Assembly: GCF_963678635.1 (NCBI RefSeq)
Contig: NC_087065.1
Location: forward strand, 70,701,573 to 70,765,572
Direction: 5' to 3'
Source: Symsagittifera roscoffensis
Taxonomy: Eukaryota > Xenacoelomorpha > Acoela > Convolutidae
DNA length: 64,000 nt
Shown here piece after piece: positions 27,211 through 36,298 of this stretch. The first letter of the stretch is position 1; each line of letters starts with the position of its first letter. Below the pieces are notes generated by a model, which ran no database searches, was not told the DNA's origin, and saw nothing but the letters and a program-made list of their open reading frames with translations. Position numbers and translations under genes: made by a program.

Positions 27211-30200
27211 CCGACATCCTGATCGTGTTAGATGAGGTGCTCTTGCTAGAGATATCGAACTTTGCCAGGCAACTTAAGTTCAGCCCAGTCATCGGGGACG
27301 ATCACCCGGCGATAAGCCAATTGACGGCCAGCTTGTGGTTTCGGAGCATGGATGTGAAGATCCCAAATTCCACCAGCAAGTCTAGAGGTCCTAGTAACGA
27401 GAGAAGAAATGTGGCCGAGACGGAAAAGCAATTAGAATCGATGAAATATCGCTTGACGCAAGAGAATGGCTGGTGGCCATTTTTGACACCAAGGCTGGAG
27501 AACGCCACGAATAAGACGAGGGAGGAAGCACTACCCCTCGTGAAACAAGTCTGGAGTTTTCTGGAGAAACAACTGGAGCTGGCCGAAGTAAGAGACATGA
27601 CGGTGGCTAGATTTGTCTCGGCCGCCAATGAAGTGACGATTGGAGGGTTCTGGAGAGAGCACGCCAAGGGTGAGCTGAGGACTAGGAGGGATCATGAGAT
27701 TCTCAAGTTCTTGAGTCCTTGCTGGGAAAAGGAATTTATGGCTGGAATGTTCGGCACCACGGCGACTATCTTTGGAGCCTTCGTGCAGGAGATACTGGGC
27801 ATGCCCATCAGCCTGCTCTTGGCTTTGTACCTGGTCTACCCCAGATACTTGTTCAACATGGGCCCAGCATACATGTTTAGTCGAGGAGTAGAGACACTTC
27901 GAGTTGATGGGTATCTGGCTCTATTACTCTTGACCCATGGTGAATTGGTGTCGTTTCATCGATTGATGGAATATGGAGAGCCTCTGTCTATGGGGAGAGT
28001 CCATTCGAGCATTGAAACCTACTCCTACAAGTGTGCCGCAGGGTTGAAGACGTTGTTAGTGCAATACCTCATGATGCAGAATCGGCACATGACAGGTGAA
28101 GATGAGAATCCAACCTCGAAAGAAGAATGGAAGAAGATGAATATGGGGATGCCTCTGTTGACGGACCTATGCCTGGCAATGAGGTCGGACCCTATGGGGA
28201 TAATCCGGTGTCTAGAGGAGGTGGTGACCTGCATTTATGGTCCAGCAGTGACGTACGCATTCCCAGATCCCCTGGTGACAACGTATCGTCACTCTGTGAC
28301 GCACTTGAGTCTCATCAGCATACTGGATGGGACGGCGCTCAATTGGTGTCAGCAGGAGGTGCTCAGAGCGCGAATGAGCAACACGGTACTCTTTGGAAAA
28401 ATGAAAGATGCCGAGCTGATAGTGTACAACTTCAGGGGGCAAATGCAATGTAGAATGGGAGGCAAGCGAGAGGGCCCCATCGAAACGTATCCCAAGTTTT
28501 GGAACTTGAACCCATTGACGGCAGACGGACGAGAGATCTTGAGGATTCCTGCTTGGAAGGAATGCTTTGCGCTGGTCAAGAGGGAGCTGGAGGCCATAAT
28601 GGAGAAAGAGATCCTCCCAGCTACCATGCCTGAGTTCCCGATAGTCAGGAGGATGACCTTGGGAATGAACAGCCCCTTGGTAGTTCCCTCCATAATGGCG
28701 AGGATGACGACGGAGGAAATGCAGAAGTATTTCACTGATGGCTGGGACCCCCTGTTCATCGGCTACACGGTGGCGGTCTACTTCCATACTAGCGAGGCGA
28801 AAGTAAATTCGTGGACGACGCAAGCGAAAAAGATGAGAGGTTCGCAGCCCCCCGGATATGAGGTGCGAAAGGTCTTGAGAGCTCTTGAGCAGGAGGGACT
28901 TGAGAACATGCTGCCCATTTGGGATGATGGCAGGATGATCATGATGGAGGGGCACGTCGCATTGGTGGACGACATGAAATTTGCAACGAGAAAGTACAGG
29001 GCACCCTATGGCTTAGAACAGGTGGAAATGAGACAGGAGGGAAAAGAACTAGATGCAGCAGGTCAACTGCACGTAGCCCTGACGGAATACAAGAAATTGG
29101 ACCCTACGACAACATCACCACTGTCAGTGGACACGCCTGGAGACAAGAGGATTGGACCCGTTGAGGACCGGTTTAAAAGAATTCTCGAGAGAAGGAGACA
29201 TGAGTCAGAAGAAGAGAGTATGGATGAAACTCTCAGTGAAGCCGGTGAAGACATGGAAGTGGGGAATACGCCTGAACCAGGGCCATCAGGGGAGGAGCTC
29301 ATCACTCAAGAGCTGTTGAAAGACTTGAGCGAGGAGAATTGGGCAGATACTGCCACCCCACCTCTGAATCCGTCCCCCCGGAAGAATCTGGAATTGCCAT
29401 TGGCAAATGAGACCTTCAATATGGGGATGATACTCTTGAGCTCGGAGGAAAGGGAAAAGAACACTTTCGAAGGGAACAGGGACATGTTCCTGGGGTCCCT
29501 GAAGGACGATGCTTGGCAGGAGTTCTTGGAAGAATTCAATCAAGAAGTGGGCAGCGAGACGACGCTGGACAAATTCAAGGAGGAACTGTGGGACACAGTC
29601 GTAAGATTTGGAGAACCGCTTCTGATAGGAACGGGCCTGGATGAGATGGCGAGAAAAGAGCTGCTGAGCAAGCTGGTAGAGCTGAGGAATTCACGATCGA
29701 AGACTAGAGAAGAAAAATGTGAGGACAGCTCTACTCTGAAACAAAAAACTGTAGATAAAATAGTTGATGATATAAAAAGGGATAAGGTTGGGACTAGTAA
29801 TATGATTAAAAGTACTAATATCCTTAAGGCTCGAGCAGGGGGGAGGCAAGAGTTGGAAGGATTGGGGATAGACAGAGAGGTCGAATCAGTGATGATAGCC
29901 ACAACATCCTCAAGCAGAGATGTGAAGACTCGCAAGAGGAAGAGAGAAAGTGAGGGATTGGGTAGTCCTTCAGTGGATGCTGTTTCGGAAGGAAACTTGA
30001 GAGAGACGGCGCCCATGGTTTTGGCTCGATGCAAAACGGCGGCATACAAGAGCAGCTCGGAGCTCAGAAGACCACTTGAAGTAGAGAGGGAAATAGAGGT
30101 TTCCACCAGTTCGACATCGGAGGAAGACTTCAAGCCTCAGAAGATAAACGTAAAGAGAGGTTCAACGAAAGGACAGACATGGGAAGTGGATGTCGGCAAA

Positions 30201-31565
30201 GAATGGATCTCGAAGGCACACCAGGCCACGGGCAAGCAAGTGACGAGTGATCCATTGGAGAGGAACAAGACGAGGAACACCTCCCGGACGTGGTGGGTGG
30301 CCCTCGAGACATTGAAGGAAATGGAGGACTGCTTGAAGAAGTTGGACAGTGGAGTAGCTCGCAAGCGACGCAATTGGGCCACCCAGCAAAAGGCCGAGGT
30401 TAATAAAATAGAAATGGCGAATCAGCTGAAGAGGTCCTGGCAGAACTTGTTGAAGGATCATTTTGAAGAGGCAATGAGGACACCCTCATCAGCACCGCCA
30501 TTAATGGCGAATCCCTTCGTTAGAACTACAGGACAATTAATGTTCACCTGGAGTCTGGTGGGAATAGAGTTGGAGACATTGACCTCGTATGACAGGCTGA
30601 AGTTGGGAAGCAAGAAGCTAGATGTGTATCAAGCATTGATGCAACACGTGGCCAGGGACAATTCAGGCTTGAGCCTGGCTAGGAGGAAGGATGCCACATG
30701 TTTCTTGAGATGGATAATGTCAATGATGTCTGATAGTACCATCTTGGCATGCCACCAGAGAGCAAGCGGAAGTAAAACCATTGAAAAAAGAGTCTCAACG
30801 ATCATCTTGAACGTGTATCAGAGTACAGGGATAGAAAAGGAAGATGGTTCCAGACTATCCCTAGAGAACCACAGAAAGCTAGACGAGGTACGGAGGTTTT
30901 ATAATAAGAAGTTCGAAGAAGAGCATGATGTTCACCGTAACCTGGCCTCGTCAGAGCAGTACTCGAGACCCAGCGAGAAGGGGGAATACCAATACGTGTC
31001 AGGAGTGATGGGAATAGCCTACAACCCCTTCTTAGACTCAGAAACTGGAGGCGCTCACAGGAACCACGAGGTGGCGGAGCTACTGAAGTTTTGGACAGAA
31101 AGAATAATGGAAATAGAAACGGTAGAGAAAGAGGGGCCGAGCCTGGGCCTGATTCTTGAGAAAACACCAGAGGTGGTAAGCATACCGCGTTCGAACAAGA
31201 GAGTTGAAGTGAACATGGGCGATGGAAATGGCTTGTTAATCACAAACTTGGGAGTGGTATGGAAGCTATTAAGACCCTCCTGGTGTCCACATCCCCACGC
31301 GAGTCTGATCGAGGAAACCACCGAGCGAGTGAGGTTAGCACCAACGGAAGATGAAGATCTGGCAAAGTTGAGTGTGTTGCACAAGCTAATCTCACCTCAG
31401 ACGCAGGAATCAGGCGAAAAGACGAGCAAGCTCGGGTCAGCAAAGAAGATGGAGCCGGGTAGCTGTCTGGATTCGACGTGTGGGAACGGAGAGCACACCT
31501 GCGATGGACGGTCATGTGTCAGGATACTGTCCTTTCAAAAAGAAGACCTTGGTCACTTGGTTTGA
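27195..31565 (+). CDS. Accessory ORF B: very large protein of unknown function (about 1,455 residues from the frameshift)
   Basis: Frame 3 is open from before 27,087, but the segment upstream of 27,195 overlaps good frame-1 coding. Entry by -1 frameshifting is therefore more plausible than the ATG at 27,087. The first 60 residues complete the second SGNH-like domain. Residues to about 650 are a mixed helical region with hydrophobic patches ('FGAFVQEILGMPISLLLALYLVYP') but no convincing membrane anchor. The middle (about 29,100-30,200) is acidic and Ser/Thr-rich with a nuclear-localisation-like 'KTRKRKRES'. The last 400 residues are again ordered-looking, with conserved-type Trp/Cys positions. 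It ends with a Cys-rich stretch (C-x4-C-x6-C-x4-C near 31,463-31,519), possibly a zinc-binding module split by a frame break. No known family is recognised. Confidence 0.7.
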   Translation, partial: GFYGLADILIVLDEVLLLEISNFARQLKFSPVIGDDHPAISQLTASLWFRSMDVKIPNSTSKSRGPSNERRNVAETEKQLESMKYRLTQENGWWPFLTPRLENATNKTREEALPLVKQVWSFLEKQLELAEVRDMTVARFVSAANEVTIGGFWREHAKGELRTRRDHEILKFLSPCWEKEFMAGMFGTTATIFGAFVQEILGMPISLLLALYLVYPRYLFNMGPAYMFSRGVETLRVDGYLALLLLTHGELVSFHRLMEYGEPLSMGRVHSSIETYSYKCAAGLKTLLVQYLMMQNRHMTGEDENPTSKEEWKKMNMGMPLLTDLCLAMRSDPMGIIRCLEEVVTCIYGPAVTYAFPDPLVTTYRHSVTHLSLISILDGTALNWCQQEVLRARMSNTVLFGKMKDAELIVYNFRGQMQCRMGGKREGPIETYPKFWNLNPLTADGREILRIPAWKECFALVKRELEAIMEKEILPATMPEFPIVRRMTLGMNSPLVVPSIMARMTTEEMQKYFTDGWDPLFIGYTVAVYFHTSEAKVNSWTTQAKKMRGSQPPGYEVRKVLRALEQEGLENMLPIWDDGRMIMMEGHVALVDDMKFATRKYRAPYGLEQVEMRQEGKELDAAGQLHVALTEYKKLDPTTTSPLSVDTPGDKRIGPVEDRFKRILERRRHESEEESMDETLSEAGEDMEVGNTPEPGPSGEELITQELLKDLSEENWADTATPPLNPSPRKNLELPLANETFNMGMILLSSEEREKNTFEGNRDMFLGSLKDDAWQEFLEEFNQEVGSETTLDKFKEELWDTVVRFGEPLLIGTGLDEMARKELLSKLVELRNSRSKTREEKCEDSSTLKQKTVDKIVDDIKRDKVGTSNMIKSTNILKARAGGRQELEGLGIDREVESVMIATTSSSRDVKTRKRKRESEGLGSPSVDAVSEGNLRETAPMVLARCKTAAYKSSSELRRPLEVEREIEVSTSSTSEEDFKPQKINVKRGSTKGQTWEVDVGKEWISKAHQATGKQVTSDPLERNKTRNTSRTWWVALETLKEMEDCLKKLDSGVARKRRNWATQQKAEVNKIEMANQLKRSWQNLLKDHFEEAMRTPSSAPPLMANPFVRTTGQLMFTWSLVGIELETLTSYDRLKLGSKKLDVYQALMQHVARDNSGLSLARRKDATCFLRWIMSMMSDSTILACHQRASGSKTIEKRVSTIILNVYQSTGIEKEDGSRLSLENHRKLDEVRRFYNKKFEEEHDVHRNLASSEQYSRPSEKGEYQYVSGVMGIAYNPFLDSETGGAHRNHEVAELLKFWTERIMEIETVEKEGPSLGLILEKTPEVVSIPRSNKRVEVNMGDGNGLLITNLGVVWKLLRPSWCPHPHASLIEETTERVRLAPTEDEDLAKLSVLHKLISPQTQESGEKTSKLGSAKKMEPGSCLDSTCGNGEHTCDGRSCVRILSFQKEDLGHLV

Positions 31566-33051
31566 AGACATCACGGAAAGGGAGAAAAATGAAGTGCAAA
31601 TAGTAGCGGAGTGTTACGCGAGAACTACGGTGAACATAGCAACAGCTCTCGGATTCTTCTCGAGAATGTGTAGTCTGCAGTCACTGGAAAGACTAGAGTC
31701 TGAACACCATTTAGTGACGGCGTTGAGCGTAGAATCATGGCCTGGGGTGTTGCAGGTGACTCAAAAACACATCCGGAGCTGGAAGGTTGGTCTCGAGGCG
31801 GAAATGGGGTTTCCCATGAGCGAAGCTTATGGCCTGCCATTGAACGCAAAATCCTTGATAGGGTCAATGATGGCCAACTTGTGCCGAAGCCACTACCCAC
31901 TGCACATAGCGATGGTGGAAGCATCCAGCCAGAGAGTACTGGTGGACAAGGCCTTCTCAGTGCCCAAGTGCGTGAGGTTGGCTCGGATATCGCATCACTC
32001 GCACAAGTTGTTGAGAAAAATCAGAGGGACAGTACCAAAAGAATTGAGAGATGACTTGAGTGAAATCTGGGGAGAAGAACTTTTGAAGTTGGAGAGTGAG
32101 AACACAAGCGATCACGAGAGACAAAACGTGATCGGAAAACCTGTGGGAGGTGCTCCAAACATGGAAGATAATGACACGATGCATGAGAAAATGATAGAGC
32201 TTAAGCCTCTCTTGGAAGCCTCGGGGGAGCGTAACCTCAGGAGTATTGAGATCACCCATGGAGAATGCCCATGCCACTGTTTGGCACAAACGGTGTGGTA
32301 TCCAGATCACAAGAACCTTTGCCTGGTGTGGGATATGGAAGAAATTCGGTCGATCGGACTACCGGATCACCGGCAGAAGGTGACGCTCTTAGTAGTGAGT
32401 ACAATGTTGGCTCTGAGATGGATAGAAGAGAATATAACGAAGTATCGGGAAGCGACGACGCCAACGGCTGAGTCAATATATGCGATAGACTACAGCAGGA
32501 GACTCGAGTTGTTTGAGACTGCGTGCAAAGTATTCGCCATACCGACGGAAGTCAGACACATATGGAGCCGTTTGAGGTACTTTCCATGGTTTCGGGCGAC
32601 ACTGACGTCTTGGTTGTACATGACAACGAAAGATCACATGAGAAAGCATCAAAAGGAGTATCGACAGTTCCAGGCCGAGATTGGGCCAGAAGCGTTCAAG
32701 AGACCCCTGTTGACCCACCGAAATGCAATCACGACAGGATGGAAGAGAGTGGGTAAGATGTCTAGAGACAATACCAAAGCGAGGGAATCGATACTAGAGG
32801 AGGACCTGGCGAAGAACGTGAGCTTGAGCCTGCACAACTCCTTTTGTTTGAACCGGGAATCTAGGGTGAAGGCACTACCCAACCAGGCAAAGAGGTTGCA
32901 GGAGCAAAGAGAATGGATGCAATCCTATGAACAGCTGAAGGCTTGGGAGGAAATCGTGATTAGCTCCGATGATGAAGAAGAACTGTTGAGACAGTTTGCC
33001 GTATCAAGTACTTCAGGGTGTGGTACCTCCAAGGCGAAGAGTGCGAGATGA
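31480..33051 (+). CDS. Accessory ORF C: unknown protein, probably the C-terminal continuation of ORF B
   Basis: A 523-residue frame overlapping the end of ORF B by about 85 bases, in the +1 frame and with no good ATG at its 5' end. The first codons look like read-through; coherent sequence starts near 'GYCPFKKKTLVTWF', about where ORF B degenerates. It is mostly alpha-helical with a Cys/His cluster 'HGECPCHC' near 32,260 and an acidic 'SSDDEEELL' tail. It ends at 33,051, leaving a 430-bp 3' UTR before the LTR. Function is unknown. A single-base loss or gain near 31,505-31,515 would fuse B and C into one protein of nearly 2,000 residues. Confidence 0.65.
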   Translation: MGTESTPAMDGHVSGYCPFKKKTLVTWFEDITEREKNEVQIVAECYARTTVNIATALGFFSRMCSLQSLERLESEHHLVTALSVESWPGVLQVTQKHIRSWKVGLEAEMGFPMSEAYGLPLNAKSLIGSMMANLCRSHYPLHIAMVEASSQRVLVDKAFSVPKCVRLARISHHSHKLLRKIRGTVPKELRDDLSEIWGEELLKLESENTSDHERQNVIGKPVGGAPNMEDNDTMHEKMIELKPLLEASGERNLRSIEITHGECPCHCLAQTVWYPDHKNLCLVWDMEEIRSIGLPDHRQKVTLLVVSTMLALRWIEENITKYREATTPTAESIYAIDYSRRLELFETACKVFAIPTEVRHIWSRLRYFPWFRATLTSWLYMTTKDHMRKHQKEYRQFQAEIGPEAFKRPLLTHRNAITTGWKRVGKMSRDNTKARESILEEDLAKNVSLSLHNSFCLNRESRVKALPNQAKRLQEQREWMQSYEQLKAWEEIVISSDDEEELLRQFAVSSTSGCGTSKAKSAR

Positions 33052-33470
33052 GTGGATGGTTCGAATGGATCTTGAGTCTTGAGAGGGAAGGGGGGCTTGA
33101 GTGTGGATCCGGGTGAAACCTGGGTTCACAGAAAAAGAAATTTTAACGAATCAAATATTGTTATTAATATACTATATTTACTATGTAAATCAAAATGCTG
33201 CATGACAATTTCCTGATTGAATGGGACAAAAGAAATTTTAAATGATTGGCTTAAAAAGCAAGAATTCAAGGGTGCAGGTGTGTGCAGATTTTGATTGCTG
33301 TTTAGCGATAGTGTGAAGATTTTACATGGCCGTGAATTTTGGGGTGTAGATAAACTTAAGTCTGCTGCGAACTTCTGTAAATGACCACTGGCACTGTACC
33401 TTGAGCAACACTTGATTTTCTGGGACTCACTGGCAGACGACAGCATGCGATGAGGACATCGATCTCGAGT
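33052..33470 (+). other. 3' untranslated region of the giant element
   Basis: Non-coding, starting with a run of CTTGAG words (33,070-33,102) and then A/T-rich. It leads to the purine tract before the 3' LTR. Confidence 0.6.
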
Positions 33471-33480
33471 CCGGGGAGTA
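33471..33480 (+). promoter_or_regulatory. Polypurine tract
   Basis: The sequence CCGGGGAGTA abuts the TGTGCC start of the 3' LTR. The purine core GGGGAG is short but correctly placed for plus-strand priming. Confidence 0.5.
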
Positions 33481-34393
33481 TGTGCCAGTCGGTCATATTT
33501 GGAAGTTTGACCTTGAGAGAAGCAAAAAACACTTAATTTTGGGGTGAAATTTAATTTTTCAAAAATTCGAATGGAGCCTGTCATGCACAATTTTCTCGCG
33601 ATAACTGAAAGTCAAAAAAGAGAAGTCAGAACAATCGAGTGACAATCGCGGGAAAGTTGCAAGATAAATCAGTAGGAAATTGCTATTCGCAATTTCCGTC
33701 ACAGTAATAATCTAGAGTAGAGCTGTCCCATTCGAAACAGAAAGAAGCGTATTCCCACGAACTGGATTATTGTGTCTTGACTGGAGTATTATTCTAAACT
33801 GGACTAGAGTGAACCTTCGGTGGAAAGGTGGACAGCTTGAGTGTCCCAATGGTTCACGAGAAACTATAGTCTAGAGTACAAACTTGTTCTTGTTGTTAAA
33901 ACTGACAAACATTAAACTCATTTTAATTACATTATTTAATTCTCGAGTTAATTACCGACTGAAGTACTTCCCTTTCTTGAGCGTGCTACAATGTGAGTAC
34001 TAATTAAAATTTCTAGAGTGTGTTTTATAATTGTTATGTTGAGGTAAGGCGAGTTTTAGGTTGATCCATCTGAAATGGATCAAAGTTCCACTGTCTAATA
34101 AAAAGTAACTTAACGGATTGTTCCAACCCGGTTTTTAACGGCGTTCATGTATTTTGGGTATCTACAGACCTAAGTACGAGGACGTTCTTAATTCTAGAGT
34201 GGGGGGGGGGATATTTTAGTAGTAGCCTTTAAGCTGTAACGGGTCGTAGTCTCATGTCACAAACGAACCGAATTGGCTCCGACTGATTTGAGGTAGAAAA
34301 ACACAAGAGATAGTGTCCCTGACTCTTGAGCCAATAGTTATAGGGCCTATTTTTCTTAAGCCTCATGTGTGACTGCAGTAGAAGAATGTTACA
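33481..34393 (+). repeat. 3' LTR of the giant element
   Basis: 913 bp, TGTGCC...GTTACA. By eye it differs from the 5' LTR at about eleven positions plus one extra G in the poly-G run (near 34,201-34,210), i.e. a little over 1%. Confidence 0.93.
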
Positions 34394-34580
34394 CAGGAGT
34401 CCCTTCATCACGTATTCCAGTCAAAATCCTTGGAATTTTCTAGATATGGAAGTGATAATGATAAAAAAAGATGACAAGTGTTTAAGTCCTTTTCAATAAA
34501 AATCGATACGGGTTACGTTTCTTCAATAAGAACACGCAACTCGACACGAGAAAACATAATATACAAGTGTTATAAATAGA
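34394..34580. other. Remaining part of the TTAA element between the LTR and the RT relic
   Basis: About 190 bp of A/T-rich sequence with no recognised feature. It begins CAGG, of which CAG matches the base triplet before the 5' LTR. Confidence 0.4.
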
Positions 34581-36063
34581 AAATTTCGTCGAAAGTTATT
34601 TTTGTCATTTATTGTTCCGAGTACGCAAGCGGCGTTCGCAATCTGTTTTGCCAGGGAGATTCTCTGTTTTAAAAAGGTGCGTGCTCTGGGTTCCTCAGTG
34701 CATATGCTTAGGTTCTTACAAAGCTTGCTCAAAAAATTTCAGTGCTGGGGCCGGCCGCGCCCTGAATTTCAAAAGCTAGCGGTTGAAAAAGATATCCATC
34801 ATCTACAAGATCCTTATACTTGTCATTTATTCGCTCTTCCGCTTCAGCGGCAGCCGTACCAGGGTTACAAACAGACCCGGCATTAATCCTACAAGGAGCT
34901 AAGGAGTCTACTACCGTTACTTCCCCCAAGAGCTGCTTACCAACAGCCCATGGAACGAGCGTCAAACCGTCTGGTCGCTTCTGATCGGCCCTGTAGAGGT
35001 GTCTTGGTTCTAAAACAGACGGAATGTGAGTAGAAAAAGAACCCTGCTTTAAAAGGGCATTCAGGCTTGAATGCCTAGAGAATCTCCCTGCACTTTTGAG
35101 GCAAGAAAGACCATACCAACCATCCTCGGTAACGTCTCTTCCGCACACGCATTTATGCCGTTCGCATATTTTTGAGCCTAATCGATATCCTATTGCAGTT
35201 CTGAGTTTTTGGTTTGACAGTTGTAACCTTAAATTGTTGCACGGGATGACATTCAAGCATTGGGAGCCAAATCTATCTTGAAACGCGTTGAACCTTTTTA
35301 CGTCCGTTGGTTCGAGTCGTAAAATCAAGTCTGCAATTTCGCTGTCAAAAATTGGCTACGTCCAATTTTTTTGGATTTCATTTTCCGGAGCCATTTCATT
35401 TTCCGGAGCCACCGTTTAAGCGCATCATCATAGGTTCCATCCACATGCTCCAAACCAAAGATTTCGCTCAAGGCATCTTTTACTACTACTGCTGAGTCTA
35501 AGAAATCGGGTAAAGCGAGTAGACGAGCGGATGAAACGCCTAAGCCACCTTTGGCTGACGGGAGAACTGCTTGTAAAAATTGGCTATCATCCATTTTCAC
35601 GTTAGTGACCTTGCATAACGAAATTCTTAGTAATTTGTCGTAGCGTTCCAAAAAATCATTTTGCAAAAAACAAGGGCTCGTACGCAAAAAATCCAGGAGT
35701 TTTGGCATGCTAAAGCAATTTTTCAGGAGGTAGAAACCATAATGGGCGTCTAGTTTGTCAATGAAATCCGAGATTTTTTCAAGCTCCTTAATTGTTTCGT
35801 CAAGCAATTCTTTTCGGCAAAGTTCGCCGATTGGAGATCCTAAAATGAGGAGTTCTTCTTTTGTTTTTATTTTTATTTTGAGGCATATTTTTCGAAATTT
35901 GGTTTAAATTGAATTATACATTGTACTAAAGGTCGTTGCCAAAAAACAAAGTTCGCTCTTCTCAGTGTTTATGCTCAGGCCGTAATTTTGTTCCAATTTC
36001 AGAATGTTTTTAAGGTCCCGGAGTACTACCTTATAGTCGTTGTTTAGGAGTATTCTTAATGGT
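34580..36063 (-). pseudogene. Reverse-transcriptase relic with C-terminal Cys-rich and PD-(D/E)xK-like region
   Basis: Minus-strand pieces in different frames line up in order. 36,063-35,908: RT palm/thumb 'YGLSINTEKSELCFL'. 35,850-35,330: 'LDAHYGFYLLKNCFSMPKLL', 'LRTSPCF', 'LPSAKGGLGVSSARLLALP'. 35,328-34,732: 'CVCGRDVTEDGWYGLSC', 'RFSRHSSLNALLKQ', 'RPDGLTLVPW' and 'LLGEVTVVD'. 34,732-34,600: 'FLKQRISLAKQIANAACVLGT', the usual C-terminus. Frameshifts lie near 35,850, 35,330 and 34,730. The RPD plus E-V-T pattern after a Cys/His cluster resembles the restriction-like endonuclease of some non-LTR elements. This type of RT/endonuclease protein is common in invertebrate genomes. The 5' part, including catalytic YxDD, is missing, so it is dead. 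Confidence 0.72.
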
Positions 36064-36221
36064 AAATATCGTGTTGTGAAAAGAAAAACTTAACTTGTTG
36101 AAATGCATTGTTCTCAGTTTACAGTTGCTCATACCAATTATTTTCAATTTAACAAAATTGTCACTTTTTTTGAAAAATTCAATGAACTGCATAAATTAAA
36201 CAACAATTGACTGCTTGGTTT

Positions 36222-36294
36222 AAATACTACAAAATTTCACATTACGCTATTTCACACTACATTATTTCCAACTAAATATTTTTTCCAGTATTCA
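36222..36294 (-). repeat. Right terminal inverted repeat of the TTAA element
   Basis: Read on the minus strand it starts TGAATACTGG and aligns with the left end from its fourth base on, sharing GGAAATAA.GTAGTG and TGAAATT..GTAGTAT. The plus-strand TTAA follows directly at 36,295. Confidence 0.65.
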
Positions 36295-36298
36295 TTAA

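Larger units (their letters stand above)
11544..34393 (+). mobile_element. Giant Ty3/Gypsy-type LTR retrotransposon (22.85 kb) with accessory genes
   Basis: Two direct LTRs (TGTGCC...GTTACA) bound the element. Downstream of the 5' LTR is a primer-binding site; upstream of the 3' LTR is a short purine tract. The internal region reads gag, protease, RT, RNase H, integrase (the Gypsy order), with an integrase C-terminal GPF module. Unusually, a macro-like domain and about 9 kb of further coding sequence follow before the 3' LTR. The LTRs differ by roughly 11 substitutions and one indel, so insertion is relatively recent. Only a 3-bp match (CAG) is seen at the flanks (11,541-11,543 and 34,394-34,396), shorter than the usual 4-6 bp duplication. 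This copy cannot be autonomous: RT has an internal deletion, and stops and frameshifts interrupt the frames. Confidence 0.93.
11409..36294. mobile_element. TTAA-inserted element with terminal inverted repeats, now carrying a giant LTR element inside
   Basis: Flanked by TTAA on both sides and bounded by imperfect inverted repeats (11,409-11,482 and 36,222-36,294) that align over about 70 bases. The best-conserved core is 'GGAAATAA.GTAGTG.GAAA'. After subtracting the LTR retrotransposon at 11,544-34,393 the element is about 2.0 kb. It carries no transposase; its only coding relic is a minus-strand reverse-transcriptase pseudogene. TTAA duplication is typical of piggyBac and Kolobok DNA transposons, but the terminal sequence does not start with the usual piggyBac CCC, so the superfamily is left open. 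It is probably a non-autonomous copy. Confidence 0.65.

Noticed and set aside
35836-35908. An intron between RT pieces on the minus strand
   Set aside because: The sequence there is an A/T-rich insertion with frame disruption and no GT-AG pair in the right places; other lesions in the same relic favour decay.
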